Source: Penium margaritaceum (lineage: Eukaryota; Streptophyta; Zygnematophyceae; Desmidiales; Peniaceae). From it: DNA of 45,218 nucleotides. A program made the position numbers and the translations under genes. The notes below the pieces were generated by a model. That model made no database searches and was not told the origin of the DNA. It saw only the letters and a program-made list of their open reading frames with translations. How positions within the stretch are numbered: position 1 is the stretch's first letter; each line of letters starts with the position of its first letter. Of this stretch, positions 43,319 through 45,218 are shown piece after piece. The stretch spans positions 44,453 to 89,670 of the forward strand of contig SZWC01009448.1 of the NCBI GenBank assembly GCA_023375785.1, written 5' to 3'.

Positions 43319-44458
43319 ACTGAGCTCTATGTCTTACCGTAGAGTCTGGATGTGTTTGGGGTATGTTGCATGTTTTCCCATGAGCCGAGACAAGGGCACT
43401 CTGCAGATTGTTATGATGCCTCGGGAGACCTGCATTTTGTGCTCTCGTGTTTTGTGCCATTTGTATCCCCCATACTTGGTTTGTGGTGCGGCGGGGATAG
43501 CAAGGCGTGGTGGGCTATTCATCAATCCCCCCTACACAACTTCTCTTCAAGGGTGGTTGCACTCTCTCCTTGATACTTCATTCAATAGCTCCAAACTTAG
43601 TAAAATCTTGGCACTCCATCTTCTCCCACTCATCACCAGATCTCATGTCTCTTTGAGCATGGGCCTACATGCCTTTGACTTGCCTCTGCAAACAGAGCAT
43701 GTGACCTTTTGACTTACCCACTGACGCATGTACTGTGACAACCGGTTCTTGATCTTTGTACTCTGGAAAGCTGGACAAAGCTCTTTCGATAATGCGAGTC
43801 CCAGTCAGCTTTCAAAGTCCTGTCATTGAATCACCAGCATCAACCATTCAATTTCACCAGCCATGCTTACTATTGTGGACTAAGGCAAAATCTAGGCCAG
43901 GTGTGTGAGACTTCATGATGTGGTCGCCCAACAAGAGAAGGGGAGAACATTACAAGGTGAGCGTCTCAGAGGTGATTATCAGTGCGCTTCAGAAGTATCG
44001 TCTTTTTGGGAATCAGCGGGTCAGTGTAGCACCCCATGCACAGGGCCAGCTAACAAAAAACCATCACTGAACCTGAGCAAGGCTAAGCACCTCTAGGGCC
44101 TTCCAGTCCAGTCAAACAGACCTCGATAAAACCGGACGCTTTCCTAAGTCCCACGGACTGGACCTCGCCGAACACATCTCACCCCCTCAGGCAACTCTCG
44201 ACCCTGCTGGGCTCCAGCCCGCGAGGGCTCCGCACTCGGAGCATCCGTGTGCCTCAACAGTAGTACATCACCCACAGCCAGCAAAACTGAAGAGCTCTCC
44301 CTCGCCAGCGGCTCACCAGCCCCTTGCCCTCCCGGGCCCCTCTCCAACTGGCTCCGGACGCAGCAGAACCCGAGCCTGTGCTCATCCTCGAGGCCGCCGC
44401 CAGCGTCCCACAGTTGCAGCAGTGCCAACCCGCGGCCTTCACCTCGCGCGCCCCTCGC
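43319..44458. other. Right flank; 3' side of the reductase gene
   Basis: Non-repetitive-looking sequence outside the nest. I see no retrotransposon domain. The part adjoining 44,459 is probably 3' untranslated region of the minus-strand reductase gene. GC content rises sharply from about 44,150. Frames on both strands from 44,144 are open but compositionally biased and unrecognised. Confidence 0.45.
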
Positions 44459-44606
44459 TCACGACCACACGTCACGGATGTATCTGCCGCCGTTCACCAT
44501 TGCGGCCAGGTGTGCCACCGCACCGCTCTCCCTCAGCCCCGGCTGCGCCTCCTGCACGATGGCGAGCAGCGCCGCGTGCACCCCCTTCGCCATCTCGGCT
44601 CCGTCG
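44459..44606 (-). CDS. Last coding exon of a NADPH-cytochrome P450 reductase-like gene
   Basis: The minus-strand frame reads GDGAEMAKGVHAALLAIVQE, then about 19 residues, then GGRYIRDVWS and TGA at 44,459-44,461. The C-terminus of cytochrome P450 reductase has the form CGD...MAk.Vh..L..Iv.e ... GRY.rDVW(S), where the near-terminal Trp covers the FAD ring and the CGD motif is in the NADPH site. The acceptor GGTGCAG|C at 44,607 would let an upstream exon ending TGC GG complete the CGD motif; without splicing the frame reads CSD. The enzyme passes electrons from NADPH via FAD and FMN to P450s at the ER. Only about 49 residues are visible; earlier exons must lie beyond the window or in sequence I could not recognise. 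Methionine synthase reductase is a less likely alternative. Confidence 0.7.
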
Positions 44607-45218
44607 CTGCACCGCACCACAGATTCGTTGTGTTCCCAGTGCAAGTGAAGGTAAGAAAAAAAAGAAAGAGTTAGCCGAATTCAAGGGTTCTGGAAGGGGA
44701 CAGAGGTTGGGTGGGAGGAGGGGGGGAGGCAGAGAGGAGACAGGGCAGATGGTGACAAGAAATCAAGGTCTAAGGTAGACAGGTCCACAGGTTCGAGCCT
44801 CCTCCAAGACTCTGGGAGACCGCAAAGCCCTCCCGGAGTCTCTCGAAACTACCTCTATGCACCGCAGGCCAAACCATGCCCAGCCGAGATTGTTGGTTTT
44901 CCGACATGTCTGGCATGGAATGTGTCAACATGTCTGGCATGGAACGTGGAAACATGTCTGGCATGGAATGTGCAACGATACACGCACCCTGTCTGAAGCG
45001 TGCGCACGCGCACGCTCTAGACAGTTCCATGTGCAAAGCAAGCTTGAAAAAGGTGAGGGATGAAAGGGAGGAGGGGGAGAGCAGGTCTCTCTCATTGCAC
45101 ATGCTGACACAGTTTCCATGGACCGTCGCCCTCATCGTCATATGTGCACAGCATGAAGCTGCTCCATGATTAGAGACCCTGCAACCAGCACAGCCATCCT
45201 GTACATCCACTCCCCCCC
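44607..45218 (-). other. Presumed intron of the reductase gene
   Basis: No upstream reductase exon is recognisable on the minus strand. The stretch includes a pyrimidine-rich minus-strand run near 44,650-44,670 suited to a 3' splice region, purine-rich plus-strand tracts at 44,690-44,750 and the 24-bp repeat at 44,903. Open frames here lack domain motifs. Confidence 0.4.
44903..44974. repeat. 24-bp tandem repeat, three units
   Basis: Units of ACATGTCTGGCATGGAA plus about seven variable bases at 44,903-44,926, 44,927-44,950 and 44,951-44,974. The period is a multiple of three, which gives a repeated MSGME peptide in one frame, but no gene context supports translation. Confidence 0.85.

Noticed and set aside
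44770..44830. tRNA gene suggested by GGTTCGAGCC near 44,790
   Set aside because: No A-box, anticodon arm or acceptor stem can be drawn around it.
44903..44974. CRISPR-like repeat array
   Set aside because: Three contiguous 24-bp units with no spacers, in eukaryotic sequence: an ordinary minisatellite.

Overview
The window is eukaryotic repeat DNA, not bacterial. It is dominated by Ty1/copia LTR retrotransposons carrying gag, a CCHC knuckle, a DSG aspartic protease, integrase, a YVDD reverse transcriptase and RNase H. Their primer-binding sites begin TGGTATCAGAG, complementary to the 3' end of initiator tRNA-Met. The only host-gene evidence is the last exon of a NADPH-cytochrome P450 reductase-like gene at the right edge. 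The nonsense mutations fit decay of methylated CG/CHG cytosines. I would guess a large, repeat-rich streptophyte (plant or charophyte alga) genome. That is a low-confidence inference from style, not from a marker gene.

Layout. 1-4,532: AT-richer sequence with no recognisable gene, plus one foldback repeat. 4,533-5,012: two diverged plus-strand LTR fragments. 5,013 to about 9,300: a decayed minus-strand copia element that looks chimeric. Its 3' LTR and RNase H resemble family A, while its gag, protease and 5' LTR come from another lineage, and most of integrase and RT are deleted. 9,705 to about 10,541: a 5'-truncated family-B-like 3' end with its LTR. 10,868-43,313: a nest of four elements flanked by the 5-bp repeat CACAC. 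43,319-45,218: flank holding the reductase exon on the minus strand.

The nest. Three copies of one family (A1, A2, A3) and one copy of a second family (B) are stacked. Shared diagnostic bases pair the LTRs as LTR1 with LTR6 (A1), LTR2 with LTR5 (A2) and LTR3 with LTR4 (A3). A2 sits just upstream of the polypurine tract of A1, A3 sits at the same spot of A2, and B sits inside LTR5. The result looks like a tandem LTR-internal-LTR-internal array. The A copies carry many stops. B looks young: its two LTRs match over the visible 307 bp, and one in-frame TAG is its only visible lesion apart from gaps.

Assembly caveat. Seven single-N joins and two N runs break the window. Three joins carry 224-412 bp of nearly identical sequence on both sides, and a fourth duplicates part of LTR1, so these are unmerged overlaps rather than biology. 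Two other joins have lost coding sequence. LTR, nest and repeat coordinates were read by eye and may be off by a few bases.
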